Source: Carya illinoinensis
Lineage: Eukaryota > Streptophyta > Magnoliopsida > Fagales > Juglandaceae
NCBI RefSeq assembly: GCF_018687715.1
Contig: NC_056760.1
Coordinates: forward strand, 11,768,001 to 11,832,000
DNA length: 64,000 nt
Direction of reading: 5' to 3'
Both the position numbers and the translations under genes were made by a program. The first letter of the stretch is position 1, and each line of letters begins with the position of its first letter. This document shows, piece after piece, positions 47,294 to 60,027 of this stretch. The notes beneath the pieces were generated by a model that saw only the letters and a program-made list of their open reading frames with translations, had not been told where the DNA came from and searched no databases.

Positions 47294-47496
47294 GCTACCT
47301 ATAAAGCAACTTCTATCAGCATCAGTGCCGTTATTATGTGGCTGCTGAGGAGAAAAATACAGTTATGTGAGTATATATGTCTGGCTACCAATTAATCATA
47401 CCATGGAATTCTTTCATTCTATTATTGCCTACCCATTAATGATTAATTTGTTTGTTGAAGTACAGAAAGTGAGTTTGATGCACAGCGCCAGCCGCC
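47294..47496 (+). promoter_or_regulatory. Putative promoter and 5' leader of copy 3, with an upstream ATG
   Basis: A TATA-like CCTATAAAGCAAC lies near 47299. The leader contains an ATG at 47478 in weak context (T at -3) that opens a 37-codon upstream frame overlapping the main start (47497) in another frame and ending at 47591. The main ATG has a stronger context (GCCGCCATG). Confidence 0.35.
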
Positions 47497-50400
47497 ATGC
47501 AAATTCAGACAAGCTGTATGTCGAGCACAAGCTCTGGCCACGATCACGTGGACCTCGAGTCTCAGCAGACGGCCTTGCTAATATCCGGTAGTACTGCAAG
47601 AGAACGTTGGCGCTGGATTCTTTTGATCCTGCAGCAGAGAAATCTAATATCGAGAGCAGATAAAGCTCATGATGAGAAGGGTTCTCCTTCTCTCGATACA
47701 GTCTCATCATCAACTTCCTGTTACAGTATAATCAGCAATATCGATGTCACGGGAAAAATGGTAAGTTTTCTTGCTCTTGCATGTCTCGATCGCTTGGATC
47801 TTCTGTGCATGGCGGGTAAAGATATATTTCTAGCTTCTTGACAACTTCTCCAAGTAGATCAATGCTAGCTGATTCCATATATTAGTCATGTATAGGTAAC
47901 AAAGACATATAACTAAATGAGTATTTGAAATGCTATCGTGCACCTATCATGGCCTAGCCTGTCAAAGATAACTATTATTAGAGAATCATGGGATACTGAT
48001 ATTTCAAACTACATAATGATGCAACCGAAATCATTTTGAGCAAAATCTATATATGACTAATCTACTGCTACTGGAGATGATTACATGTCAGTTGTGATCA
48101 CTGTATATGTTTCTTTTATATATAGTCCTTCATTTATTACCTTTGTATGATTTCAGAAATTAGCAAAGGGAGAAAAATTAGTTGAAAACCATATATATTG
48201 CCCACCAAACAGTTAGAGAATTAAGACCATGCTCAGGAATGATCCCCAACCCCTTTAACAAAGAAACTAAGAAATTGAGAAGACAGACAGCAAAAATAAA
48301 AAAACATAAATTTCTTCATCTTTATAATCGATAAAGCATAAACTATCTTGCATACCTCTCTGAAATTTAAAGAAAAGAAAGCTATGTGGTTTATATTCCG
48401 ATGGAGCAAACCTGAACTCTCCTCCTCTGACATGTGACTAATGAGGTTTTAAAATTTCGTAGGCTAAAAACTAAGAATATGTCCTTGTTGATGAGGAAAA
48501 AAAGAAAAAAAAAAAAGAAGGACCGAGCCTTCCTTATTTTCAGGACCTATCATCTTTAGATGCACGTACCTGTTCTCCAAGATTTAGGGATGCTCAAAAC
48601 CGCATCCAAACCTGGGTAAGTACCAGAAAATTAAATATAGCAACAAGTGGTAGTGCTTGAAGAAGAAGAGCAGTTCGGGTGCCTTTTGGCTAGGGATCTA
48701 AATATTGCAATTCCCAAGCACAAGGGGAACATGAATAAAGTAGAGATTATAAACTAATAGTCATATTTTAGCTGAAACAATTTCGTACTTAGCTTTCATT
48801 ATATATTAGGTACAATTTAACTTCTAAGGGAATCAAAGGCATGTGAAGGATATCACATGCTCATAAATGAGGAAATTGACTTGCTTCGAATGTTTAAGCC
48901 TTAAGGACCCTGCAGGATAATCGAGATGACAGATCACAATGTAGAGAAAAATTGCAGCTACAAACGGCTTATTAAGCTAGTCTGCTGATGCACATATTGG
49001 TCATGACAATATCGATGATCTTGAATTTGAAAGAATTAGCAGTAGCCAATAAATGAATTTAGGGTGATTATTATCATAAAAACCAGTCGTAAACATGCAT
49101 CATCTGCATAAATAGTTACATTTATTAGATGAAAACTAAAGTTAACATACCTTGAGTCATTATACCATAGATAGAACTTTTAAGAGATCTAGTGTCGATT
49201 CATGTTAGCACTTTGATCTCGAAATATTTTTTGAATAATTTTGATATTCTCTTCTTAGTTTCCTTTGTTTCTATGTTAGCGAAAAGAAACTTCAGAAACT
49301 TTGCTTAAGTGAGAGAGACCAATAGCTCTCAATTATATGTTGTGTCAAAATAATCTTGGTCATCAAAAGTCATACTGATGGCCCTGGCCGCTTTAACTTC
49401 TTATGAATTTCAATAAAATTTATGAATTAATTGATTACACAACTAAAAAACTATAACTAGAGAAAACCATAAAGACACGCATGAGGAAAAAAAGTTCAAT
49501 TCTAAATAAGATTTTAATTATATTTACTTAGATATATTAGATTTCATACAAAAAGTTTAACTTGATGGCATATTTTTTATATTTAGTAATAATACAATAA
49601 TATATAGAATTGATGAGTGTGTGCGTGTATATAGTTACTTCTTCTGGATAAGGTTTGCTGCACATGCAGTATTGGACTATGGCTATATATTATTGAGGAT
49701 GAGCATTACATCTGCACTGAAGACTACTGACTTAAGTTTAAGATTATAGTCATCACTCTGATATATATATGCTTTAATTGTTACTTTGCAGGATCAACAA
49801 ATTATACCAGGCGTGGAAATATCATCTGCATCACCTCAAGTTTCCATGAATGTAAGTTTGGATTCTTTGGACGGTGAAAATGGTAACCGTATAAGCAGAG
49901 ACGCAAAACTCCAGCAAGAAAACATTTCAAAGATGGTAAAGGATAAGGACATGGATTCCTTACAGAAGTTTGGAGGCATTCAAGGAATTGCAGAGGCTCT
50001 GGATACGAGTTTAGAGAATGGAATACCTGGCAATGAGGAAGATCTACGTTCTCGACGCATAACCAGCACAATCTTGGCCACAACCCAAACTCCTGCACGA
50101 AGCTTCCTTCAAATCCTCTTGAAATCATGCAATAGTTACATCATTTTCCTTCTCTTCGTGTCTGCAGTGCTGTCACTTGGCTTTGGGATCAAGGAGGAAG
50201 GAAACAGGACTGGTTGGTACGAAGGGTTCATAATACTTCTTGCCATTGTTGTACTTGTAGTTGTTCCTGCTCTTCGTGACTTCTGGCTCAAGCATTCCCA
50301 GACAATGACATGTACAGGAAATCAGAAAGCATTAGAAATGTGGGAAAATGTTGATGTCTTCCGGGGTGGATGCCAACAGAAATTATCCATCCGTAATGTT

Positions 50401-52263
50401 TTGCTGGGTGACATAATATGCCTGGAGAGGGATTATCTGGTCCCAGCTGATGGTTTGTTCATATCCAGTGGATTCCTAAAACTAAATGATGGTTCAGAGT
50501 TCATTGTTGATAAAAAGAACCCTTTTCTGTTCTATGGTGCAAAGGTGACGGAAGGAACTGGTCGCATGCTTGTTACAGCTGTGGGCATGGACACAACATG
50601 GGGTCATTTAATGAAGCAGGGTACCCATGCCCCCAAAAATACCCCTTTACCAGCAGAACTTGACAAGGTGAATAGTGGCATACAAATTACTGGGCTTTCA
50701 ATCTCAATCCTCATCCTTGTAGTGTTGTTCCTCCGTTTTATGCTTAAAAAGGAAGATGTTGACTCTAGCCTTCCAGACCTGAAGGGGAAACCAATCTCAT
50801 GTGAGGAGATAATGAATGCAATCAAGAGAATTGTTCTGAAACCAAATGGGAAGATCAGTACCATGACAACTTCACTTGTTATGTCTTTGGTTGGATTAAT
50901 GGAAGGAATTCCTTTTGCCATCACACTAGCCATCACTTATTGGAACAAGAAGATGCTCTCTGACAAGGCCGTTGCTCAAGAACCTTTGGCTTGTCTTACC
51001 ATGGCTTCAGTCACAACTATCTGTCTTGATAAATCTAGTTGGCTACCACTAAATCCAATGGCAGTAGATATGTGCTGCACAGAGATGCTAAAAGAAATAG
51101 AAGCTGGGAGAAATGCTGGATTTAACGTCATATTTGTATCAGAAGATAATTTGTCAGGGTTGGAAGTTTGCGAGGGTGGACTGCTTCCCGACTCAAATAG
51201 GATGGTCCTCGAAGGAGAAAAGTTTCTCAATCACAGCCCAGAAGAGAGGATGAATATTGTAGATAAAATCACTGTGATGAGAAGCTCTTTCCCTTCTGAT
51301 AGGCTCCTTCTGGTGCAGTGTCTGAAGAAAAAAGGCCATAAAGTAGCAATGATTGGGGTCAAAACAAATGAGATTCCTGTACTAAAAGAAGCTGATGTGG
51401 GGATCGTGATAGAGACTTGTAGCAGTGAAATGGCCAGAAAAGGTGCTGAAATCATCATCAGGGATGGAAATTTCAATTTCTTGGTCACCATTGTAAGTTG
51501 CGGAAAATGTACTTATGACAACATAAGGAAATATATCCTACTTGTACTCACCGTGAATGCTGCAGGGCTGTTGATAAGCTTGCTAACAACGATATGTTTT
51601 GGATATTCTTCAATAACATCAGTCCAGTTGCTTTGGGCAAACTTCGTTGTAGCCCTTCTTGGTGGCCTTGCACTACTGACTGAGCCACCAGCAGGGAAAC
51701 TAATGGACATGCCGCCACTGAGAAGAACTAAACCACTTATCACCAAGCCTATGTGGAGAAATCTTGTCAGTCAAGTTCTATATCAGGTAGCTATCTTAAT
51801 GGCCTTCCAATTCAAAGGGCAAGCCATCCTGCACATCAAAGAGAAGGTTAGTAAAACCATTATCTTCAATAGCTTTGTTCTTTGTCAAGTATTCAACCAA
51901 GTCAATGCAAGAGAACTGGAGAAGAAGAACGCATTTAGGGGCATTCATCGAAACATCTTGTTTTGGGTGGCAGTGGGTGTTACTCTGGTACTCCAGGTGG
52001 CTTTTATTGAGATTGCACATATAGTTTCAGGCTGTGCAAGATTAAATTTGGTGCAGTGGTTAGTCTGTCTTCTAATTGGTGTGGTTTCATGGACCATCGA
52101 TTGCACTACAAAGTGCACATCAGGCTGCATCAGGGATTGGTTGATTGCACCAATTAACTCACATATGGGAGTCAACAGCATGACACCCTCTGCTCCCTCA
52201 GAACCGACTTCTAATCTTGAGCTGCCACTCATCAACGAAAACTCCCCACCCGTTTCATCTTAG
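47497..52263 (+). CDS. P2B Ca2+-ATPase-like protein, predicted catalytically dead (copy 3)
   Basis: Exon 1 is 47497-47760 (88 codons, donor ATG|GTAAGT) and the main exon 49792-52263 (acceptor CTTTGCAG|GAT), both phase 0, giving 911 residues, about 110 fewer than the roughly 1,020 I expect for ACA12/13-type pumps. Exon 1 has RERWRWILLILQQRNLISRADK, a calmodulin-binding-like helix aligned with that of copy 2. The main exon shows LQKFGGIQGIAEALDTSLENGIPG, SLGFGIKEEG, GWYEGFI, VPADGLFI, NPFLFYGAKV, ITKPMWRNLVSQVLYQ and CQVFNQVNARELEKKNAFRGI. It is the least degenerate copy: DKTGT is DKSSW (Asp kept at 51028-51030), but TGES, the N-domain, TGDN (VSEDN) and TGDGxND (GVKTNE) are lost. M4 is MEGIP and the M6 Asp is Ala (51652-51654). 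The C-terminal tail is Pro/Ser-rich. I infer a membrane scaffold or regulatory protein. Confidence 0.87.
47761..49791 (+). other. Intron of copy 3
   Basis: 2,031 bp, bounded by GTAAGT and CTTTGCAG. A possible decayed equivalent of the copy 2 extra exon starts at 48916 (CCCTGCAG|GATAATCGAG) and reads DNRDDRSQ...KLQLQTAY before a stop. Confidence 0.7.
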
Positions 52264-53085
52264 TCTATGCCAATTTCCACTTCTTGTATATAAATAAAGG
52301 GCAGGTACAAATAACATTCCCCAACTGTATAATATGTCTCCCCAACGATGTTTGGGAGCTTTATATTATGGTTGCTGGACAACAACATTTACAAATCTCC
52401 ATGTCTTTTTCCTGTTCTCAAACCAGAAACATTGTGCACATAAGAACGATGTTACTCCCGCCTAAGCACCATGAACTCATTTAAGTTTACCGTATAGTGA
52501 TATGATAAAAGGGAAATATACCAAGTTCTAATTTCACTTTCGTCAATTAACAATCGAATGGAACAAGAAACCGCTAAAACAATTAGTGACACACCGATCT
52601 CTGCATTCTATTTCAAGATATTTCAATAATTAGCGTGCAGATAAAGTGTTTATACCGAACTAGAGGGATCTTTATTATCGTTGAAACGAAAGATAAAACA
52701 AAGCAACATTTGTGAAATGCGTATCGTACAGAAAGAAAGAGCAACTTAGAATCAGGCAATACCAGCAAGAGGCCAATATGGTGCCAATGTTTTGTCAATT
52801 AAAAAACCTTTAACTGTGCTAACCAAAAAAACATCTAACTTAACAAAGAAAAAGCACATAGCATTGAACTAAAATATCAGCATAGACAACATAACATTAC
52901 ACACACTCAGAGAGAGAGAGAGAGAGATCAAACATGAAAGGATTGAAACGTGGAAAATGTAAGAACCCATTGAAGGAAACTGTTCGGAAATGTAAGAAAC
53001 CCACCAAAGATTCATGTACTAGCCAACAATGGATCAAAGTGAAGCAGAGCATACACACTTTATTACCGGAGGGTTAGTGATCGAA
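52264..53085. other. 3' flank of copy 3
   Basis: Probably begins with 3' UTR (AAATAAAGG at 52292 resembles a polyadenylation signal). A short AG repeat lies at 52911-52927. No other gene is recognised. Confidence 0.4.
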
Positions 53086-53090
53086 AGACC

Positions 53091-54217
53091 GTTCAATTGA
53101 CTCACTGGGAAAATGTTGAAAGGCTTCAATCGCAACATCTCTCTCGCTATCTCCCCCCAAAGATTAGCAGAGCATTGACTTCAGTTGAAGAAGACAGAAG
53201 ACTTGTACCATTGACTTCGGTTAAACGTGCGCCACACAGAGTTATCAACGCGAGCACTGCTACACAGCTCCACAGTCAACACACCAATATAAAATAACAG
53301 AGAGTAAAATAGTAAATTCATATTTTTTAATAGTGTAAAAAAATGTGAGACTCCTGTATAGATTTTCTGTATCAACGCACGAGTTCTTGTACAGTTACCG
53401 ACGAAATCACCGAAAAATTGTCCCGAACGGTATCTTTCATTTTTTTTTTTTAATTTTTCTTTTCTTTATGCATTTTTTTAATCATTATAAATATTTTAAA
53501 AAAAATAAAAAAATCGTAATATTATCTAAAAATATTTTCTTAATAACTAAATTAAAAAAATAGATTTAAAATACACAATCGAGACATATATCCGATAGAA
53601 TTAATATTTCTATTAACGCAATATCTATCGACCCGATAAAGGGGAAGTCGGTTTTAAAAACTCGTTCACAAGTTCGTTACTCTTATCCACTTGCAAAGAC
53701 TACTTATCTAACTCTGTAAGGACAGTCAATCAATGGACACTATTACTGCTAAAAAATTATGATTACCAGAAAATCTGATGTTAAGGGGCCTTATTTTTGT
53801 CTTAATTTCTTGTTTGATTATTTATTTATTTATTTAAAACGATGATTTTCTTGTTTGATTATTTATTTATTTATTTAAGACAATATTTTGAGGGAAAAGG
53901 GAAAACATATCGGAGGATAGTTCAAACCTTTTTAAAATTACTGTGCGTTTATGATTTTTATTTTTTTAACAGAATATTAACTCTGATTTATCTACCGTTT
54001 TTTTAAATTTGCTCATTAACACTTTATGAGCAATCGATAAAAAAAAAAAAAAAAAAAAAAATGACAATATAAAACAGGTTCTCTTCTTTTTTTTCAAACC
54101 ATTTCTAAATGAGTAATGATATCCTTACAGTTTCTTTACTATAGTTTTACTATCCAATTTTTCTTTCCTTTTGCTCTTTGAATCTAGATTAAAAATCTCA
54201 TAACATGACACTTTTGC
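53091..54217. repeat. Direct repeat, copy A (matches 55822-56556)
   Basis: Both copies begin TTCAATTGACTCACT-GGAAAATG and share CGCAACATCTCTCTCGCT, GGTTAAACGTGCGCCACACAG, then TATCTATCGACC-ATAAAGG, GTTACTCTTATC-ACTTGCAAAG and CATAACATGACA-TTTTGCAT. Copy A carries about 360 extra bases (about 53250-53610) that are missing from copy B, bounded in A by short TTAT-AACGC / ATTAACGC repeats. Confidence 0.9.
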
Positions 54218-54366
54218 ATAATCTAAAAGAACATAAATTTAATCAACTAACGTAATAATGCAATTTAATTACAAATAAATTTAATTTTATAAAAATTAAC
54301 ATTCTTTTACTCTTTGAGTTAATTTTTATAAAATTAAATTTATTTTTAATTAAATTACATGATTAC

Positions 54367-54985
54367 TGTAACTCCCCGCTCTTGGAGGTACGGAGAATTA
54401 GCTCTTATTACTTAAAATCAACTTCAATATCACAACTATAAAATCCGAAAAACTCCATAAATTATTAATTCATTAAATCAATCCAATTATCCATGTTCCT
54501 TCATGGGGACAACAAAGAAGTTCTTAAAAAATAAATTAGAAACTCTCTAAAAACTATAACAAATTAATTGAAAATAAATAATTTACTAACTATGACTTTC
54601 AAATAAGTACTTGTACCCTCAAATACTTTTTCCTCTACAACCATCAACCTCTCTAATACTGCCTATTATTGCTCTCCAATTGAACCATCAAAATTATGTA
54701 AAAATGTTATGGAGATAAAGGGGTGAGTTATCAATAACTCAATAAGCAAAGAACATATACTAGTGTGCAAACATGAGCATTTATAGAGTTCATAATGCAG
54801 AACAAAATATTTTTATTTTCAGAATGCAGAATAAGAACATGTTATCAAAAATATCAGAGCAAAAGTTTTAGAAAATATTCTTATTCAAAGTTCCTTTGGT
54901 ATAGTATAACTGAATATCTTCATCTTATCTTATCATATATGAACAGAGACCATATTTAAATCCCGTGGTAGGGTTGTACAAACTT
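54367..54985. repeat. LTR-like sequence, left portion
   Basis: Begins TGTAACTCCCCGCTCTTGGAGG, a common plant LTR-type start. It includes GGAGATAAAGGGGTGAGTTATC and breaks at the TGTAACACCC end of the inverted repeat. Sequence of similar character resumes at about 57416. A related fragment is at 34.1 kb. Confidence 0.5.
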
Positions 54986-54990
54986 CAGTT

Positions 54991-55821
54991 GTAACACCCG
55001 AGTCCAGTACCCAACTGCTTTATAAAATTTATGGATTACTTTTTATTTTTTATTTTTATGGACGAAAGGTCCATTTGAGATTTACGAGTATTGTTGGAAT
55101 GGACTACGAGTTCAAATTTTATTTTTTTGGTAGATATTGAATAATTTTTGGGCTTGCTTAGTAGATTTAAATCTTTAAACATTTTGGGATTAAGTGAAAT
55201 ATTTATGGGCCGAGAAATTTGTGACACAAGTTAGTTTATTTTAGAGGTTAAATCGAAACCCAAACTTTGTGACTCAAAGCCCAAACCCGTGAGAACCCTA
55301 GAGGCATTAGTCTCCACATTCATGCACGTTCTTCCTAAGTTTTCCCTTAGGGTTTTTCCATCCTCTCTATAGATACACATATACGTTATCTCATGCTTGT
55401 AGAATCTACCCAAACACTTGCTACTGACGTCCTTCTCCTCTTGCATGTCCACACCATCACGGAAGGCCAACTCGTGTGTGTCCACTGCACAGTACCACTC
55501 TGCACCACCCAACTTGTGTACTTTCACTCCCTACTCAGCCCATGTGAAACTGGCAAATCACAGGTTTCATAGTTGCCCTCCATGTCCAGGAAGCCAAACC
55601 CAAAGAAGACCACCATTGTGCAACCACCATAGCCTCTCCCACCATGTTTCTCAGTCGCCAGCTCTCCCTATAACAACCGAAAATCACTTTGTTTTTGTAC
55701 CTTAAAAATAGAGCAAGTTTTTTTGCTCTCAGGCCCACACGACAGAAGCCCAACAGCGCTGACCATCCACCTTTTCGTTAACCGTGCCACTCTGGTAAGC
55801 CGTTGTTTCTTCTTCTTCCGT
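54991..55821. repeat. Long inverted repeat, left arm
   Basis: Starts TGTAACACCCGAGTCC and runs inward to GCCGTTGTTTCTTCTTCCG. It is complementary throughout to the right arm at about 56557-57410. For example, the minus-strand frame at 55036-55227 and the plus-strand frame at 57184-57381 encode nearly the same 60-residue peptide (MSQIS-PINISLNPKMF...). TGTAACACCC ends suggest each arm is a solo LTR in opposite orientation. Confidence 0.9.
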
Positions 55822-56556
55822 TCAATTGACTCACTAGGAAAATGTTGAAAGGCTTCAATCGCAACATCTCTCTCGCTCTCTCCCCCCAAAGATTAGCAGA
55901 GCATTGACTTCGATTGAAGAAGACAGAGAAGACTTGTACCATTGACTTCGGTTAAACGTGCGCCACACAGAGTTATTAACGCAATATCTATCGACCCTAT
56001 AAAGGGGAAGTCAGTTTTAAAAACTCGTTATCAAGTTCGTTACTCTTATCTACTTGCAAAGACTACCTGCCTAACTTTATAAGAACAGGCAATCAATGGA
56101 CACTATTACTACTAAAAAATTATGATTACCAGAAAATATGATCTTAAAGGGCCTTATTTTTGTGCTTAATTTCTTGTTTGTTTATTTATTTAAGACTATA
56201 ATTTTCTTGTTTGATTATTTATTTATTTATTTAAGACGATGATTTTGAGGGAAAAGGGAAAACATATGGGAGGATAAATTCAAACCTTTTTAAACTAATG
56301 TGCATTTATGATTGATATTTTTTTAACAGAATTTTAACTCTGATTTATCTACCTTTTTCTTAAAATTTCTCACAAACACTTTATGAACAATCGATAAAAA
56401 AAAAATGACAATATAAAGCAATTTCTCTTCATTTTTTTTAAACCATTTCTATATGAGTAATGATATCCTTACACTTTCTTTACTATTGTTTTACTATCCA
56501 ATTTTTTTTTTCTATGAATTTAGATTAAAAATCTCATAACATGACATTTTTGCATG
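55822..56556. repeat. Direct repeat, copy B, forming the loop of the inverted repeat
   Basis: See 53091-54217. It is about 735 bp and sits exactly between the two arms. Confidence 0.9.
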
Positions 56557-57410
56557 GCTTATCGGAGTGCTAGAGTGATGAGAGAAAAATGGAAGAAGAA
56601 ACAACGGCTTATCTGAGTGGCACGGTTGACGGAAAGGTGGCTGGTCAGCGCCGCTAGGCTTCCGTCATGTATCGGGGCTGCGAGCACAAAAATGTGCTAT
56701 GTTTTTAAGTTGCAAAAATAGAGTGGTTTTTCGTTGTTATAGGGAGAGCTAGCGGCTAAGAATCAAGGTGGGAAAGGCTATGAGGGCTGCACGATGGGGG
56801 TCTTCTCTAGGTTTGGCTTCCAGGACATGGAGGGCAGCGATGAAACCTGTGATTTGCCAGTTTCACGTGGGCTAAGTTGTGAGTGAAAGTACATGGGTTG
56901 GGTGGTGCAGAGTGGTGCCGTGCGGTGGACGCACATGAGTTGGCCTTCCATGATGGTGTGGACGTGCAAGAGAAGAAAGACAGCATCAGCAAGTGTTTGG
57001 GAAGATCCTACAAGCATGGGATAATGTATATGCATACATAAAGAGGAGATGGAAAAATCCTAAGGGAAAACTTAGGAAGAACATGCATGGGTGTGGAGAC
57101 TAATGCCTCTAGGGTTCTCACAGGTTTGGGCTTTGAGTCACAAATTTTGGGTTTCGATTTAACCTCTAAAAATAAACTAACTTGTGTCACAAATTTCTCA
57201 GCCAATAAATATTTCACTTAATCCTAAAATGTTTAAAGACTTAAACCTACTAAGCAAGTCGAAAAATTATTCAATATCCGCCAAAAAAATAAAATTTGAA
57301 CTCGTAGTCCATTCCAACAATACTCATAAATCTCAAATGGACATTTCGTCCATTAAAAAAAAAATTCCAAAAATTTTATAAAGCAGTTAGGTATTGGACC
57401 CGGGTGTTAC
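56557..57410. repeat. Long inverted repeat, right arm
   Basis: Outer end GGACCCGGGTGTTACA is the reverse complement of the left arm start. The inner end (GGCTTATCGGAGTGC...) extends about 30 bp beyond the part matched in the left arm, so the left arm has lost its inner tip or the junction was trimmed. Confidence 0.9.
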
Positions 57411-57415
57411 ACCTC

Positions 57416-58800
57416 TAGCTAACCGAGCAGAAATAGAATGTAAATCTTCCCCTCATCTATTCTCGGAGCCCCAAGTGTGCACATAGAAAAGACCATACAG
57501 AAAACCACTTTACTTCCAAAGTGGGTACACTGAAAATAGAAAAGTTGGTACTAACCTAAACAAAGGCCACAATTTTACACCCATGGTAAGGTCAGGACGG
57601 AACAAAAATAGAAAGAGAATGTTATGCCAGAGGTTTTTAGAAATCACAATCATATCATATCAGAGTACAAAACATCTTTAGAACAGAACAGAATCAAATC
57701 ACAAAAATATAATTTATGTACAGAATTTCATATTCGCTCTCTTTTGCATAGTTTAGAAATAGAATGCCAAAATAGCTTATCTCTGTACCAGTCATACTAG
57801 AAAATACTTTATTCTTATACATAATTTCATAAGTAATGCAGAATAAATAATTGAGGTTATTTCAAATTATTTTCATAACAAAACATGCATATTTTTTCAA
57901 AATCAACATCAGCTCATTTCTTTTATGCAAAACCTAGTATAGGAACCCCGCTTACTTGAACTTCTTAACTTTTCAGAATTTCTCCATAACCGTGCTGAAC
58001 GAAAATCAATCGTCACCTATAAAATAGTCACGTACTCCCATAAATTTTCAATTGAAAACGCATATCAAAGCTTAAACCTGAAATACTAAATAATCTATTT
58101 TTCCTTAAAAATAATCTACAATTCTCGCAACCCTAAAATATTGTCACTTACCAAATTCATAGATGTCCACTTAATATTCACCTAACCTAATTCTCACTTA
58201 TTCACAAGTCTATTTAAAAAATCAAAACCCAACCCATTTAAAAAATGAAAAGTGGCTGAAATAAAAATATTACTCGACCTAAAATAATTTAGAACCCAAA
58301 CTCAACCCAAAAACACTTTACTTCAAAATAACTAAACATAATACTAAAAAAATAAAAAGAAACCAAGTAGAAAACAAGCCTGTCGGCACAAGTAAAGACA
58401 ATCCACTCAAATATAACTTTTAAACCCTCATATTTGGTTTTAAAACTAAGAGGGAAAATTGGTAATTTAAAAAAAAAAAAAAATCCATACTTCAAGCTCA
58501 ACATTACGAGAAGGCAACAAAATTGTTTCTATTTTGAAAACTATGAAAACATGAAGTATTGGGTGATACAGCTAAGGCATACCGAGAGATACGTGGAGTG
58601 GTGGCTTGGGTGATTGTTGGTTGTGTGAAGGAGTGGTGCAGCTGAGATTCAGAGAGAGAGAGGGAGAGAGAAAAAAAATGGAGAGAGATGAGATAGAGAG
58701 AACACGGTTTGAGGGTGAGAAACAGAGAAGAGGTTGTCCATTTTGTATTGTTTATCTTTTTCCACAATGATTGAAGCAACGATTTTTTCTACAAGGATTT
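57416..58800. repeat. LTR-like sequence, right portion
   Basis: No coding is recognised. The sequence (TCCCCTCATCTATTCTCGGAGCC, ACCCATGGTAAGGTCAGGACGG, AACCCCGCTTACTTGAACTTC) has the character of gypsy-type LTR DNA and probably continues the element broken at 54985. The boundary at 58800 is uncertain. Confidence 0.4.
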
Positions 58801-59270
58801 TTATAGCTTAGATCCATACATTAATGTTCGTCTTTTTCCACAACGACTTTTGAACTCCCGACTTTTTCTTTAAGGATCGACCTTAATGCATGGCAAGAAG
58901 AGACCTTTTTCGATTTGGTGCTAGGTTCAACTAGTTTTAGTCAATTCAATACATAGATTTCCCCTTTCTTTGTGCATTGCATGAGTATACCCATGTTGTC
59001 ACTAAATTATTAGGAGGTTAGATTTAAACTCATCACAGTGCAGAGAATAGAATCATTGTGTGGTATTCCTTAAGAGTTGTGCATCAAAAGTAAAAACACA
59101 TATCAGATAAGATCTACCTCGATCCTAGCAAAATGAATTGGTAAAGTCACAAAGCTCAAAAACCCGATATACTCATAAAGCTTGTACTTAGCAAAATGAT
59201 AGCAACATGAAGGTTTTGAAGAAACAAGAAAAACAAACACCTTTTTATTATTATTATTATAAAAACAAAA
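58801..59270 (-). other. 3' flank, possible LTR of the minus-strand copia element
   Basis: It follows the copia RNase H end on the minus strand. A purine-rich patch (minus strand of 59258-59275) could be the polypurine tract. LTR ends could not be fixed. Confidence 0.35.
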
Positions 59271-59274
59271 AAAA

Positions 59275-59804
59275 TTAGGGTATGTCACACACACCAAAGA
59301 TTTTCCTTAAAAATTCAAACCTTAGACCATCTAAAGGTTTAGTGAACAAATCGGCCAGTTGGTGTTCGATATCAACGTGTTCCAGAGATACTACCTTTGT
59401 TTCAACCAAATCTCTTATGAAGTTATATCTTATATATATGTGCTTGGTTCTTGAGTGTTGCACAGGGTTATTCAAGATACTAATGCATTTGAATTGTTAC
59501 AGTAGACAGTCATAGTATCTTGAGAGAACCCATAGTCCTCAATTATCTTTTTCATCCAAAGAAGCTAAGTGTAACAACTGCCAGCCACAATGTATTTAGC
59601 TTTAGTAGTGGATAGGGATATAGAGTTTTGCTTCTTGCTCATCCATGCTACCAAATTGCTACCAACATAAAAACAACCACCTATGGTGCTTTTTCTGTTG
59701 TCTGCATTACCAGCCCAGTCAGCATCAGAATAGCCAACCAGACTCAGATTTGAATCTTTTGAATACCATATACCATAGTCAACAGTAGCACTCAGGTATT
59801 TCAA
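59275..59804 (-). pseudogene. copia RNase H
   Basis: Shows LVGYSDADWAGNADNRKSTIGG, WMSKKQNSISLSTTKAKYI (usual EAEY is KAKY) and, after a stop, HIYIRYNFIRDLVE...DLFTKPLDG. The order and spacing are typical of plant copia RNase H. Broken near 59560. Confidence 0.9.
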
Positions 59805-60027
59805 GATTTTTTTTATTGCTATGAGGTTGTTCTACATATACTTCTTCATTGAGTATGCCATTTAAAAAAGTACTTTTAACATCCATTTAATAAAACTTAA
59901 AATTTAAATGGCTTGCAATTACTAGCAATATGCGAACAAATTCCAAACGAGCTACTGGTGCAAAGGTCTCGTCAAAGTCAATTCCTTCAACTTGGGTGTA
60001 TCCTTGTGCTATAAGTCTAGCCTTGTT

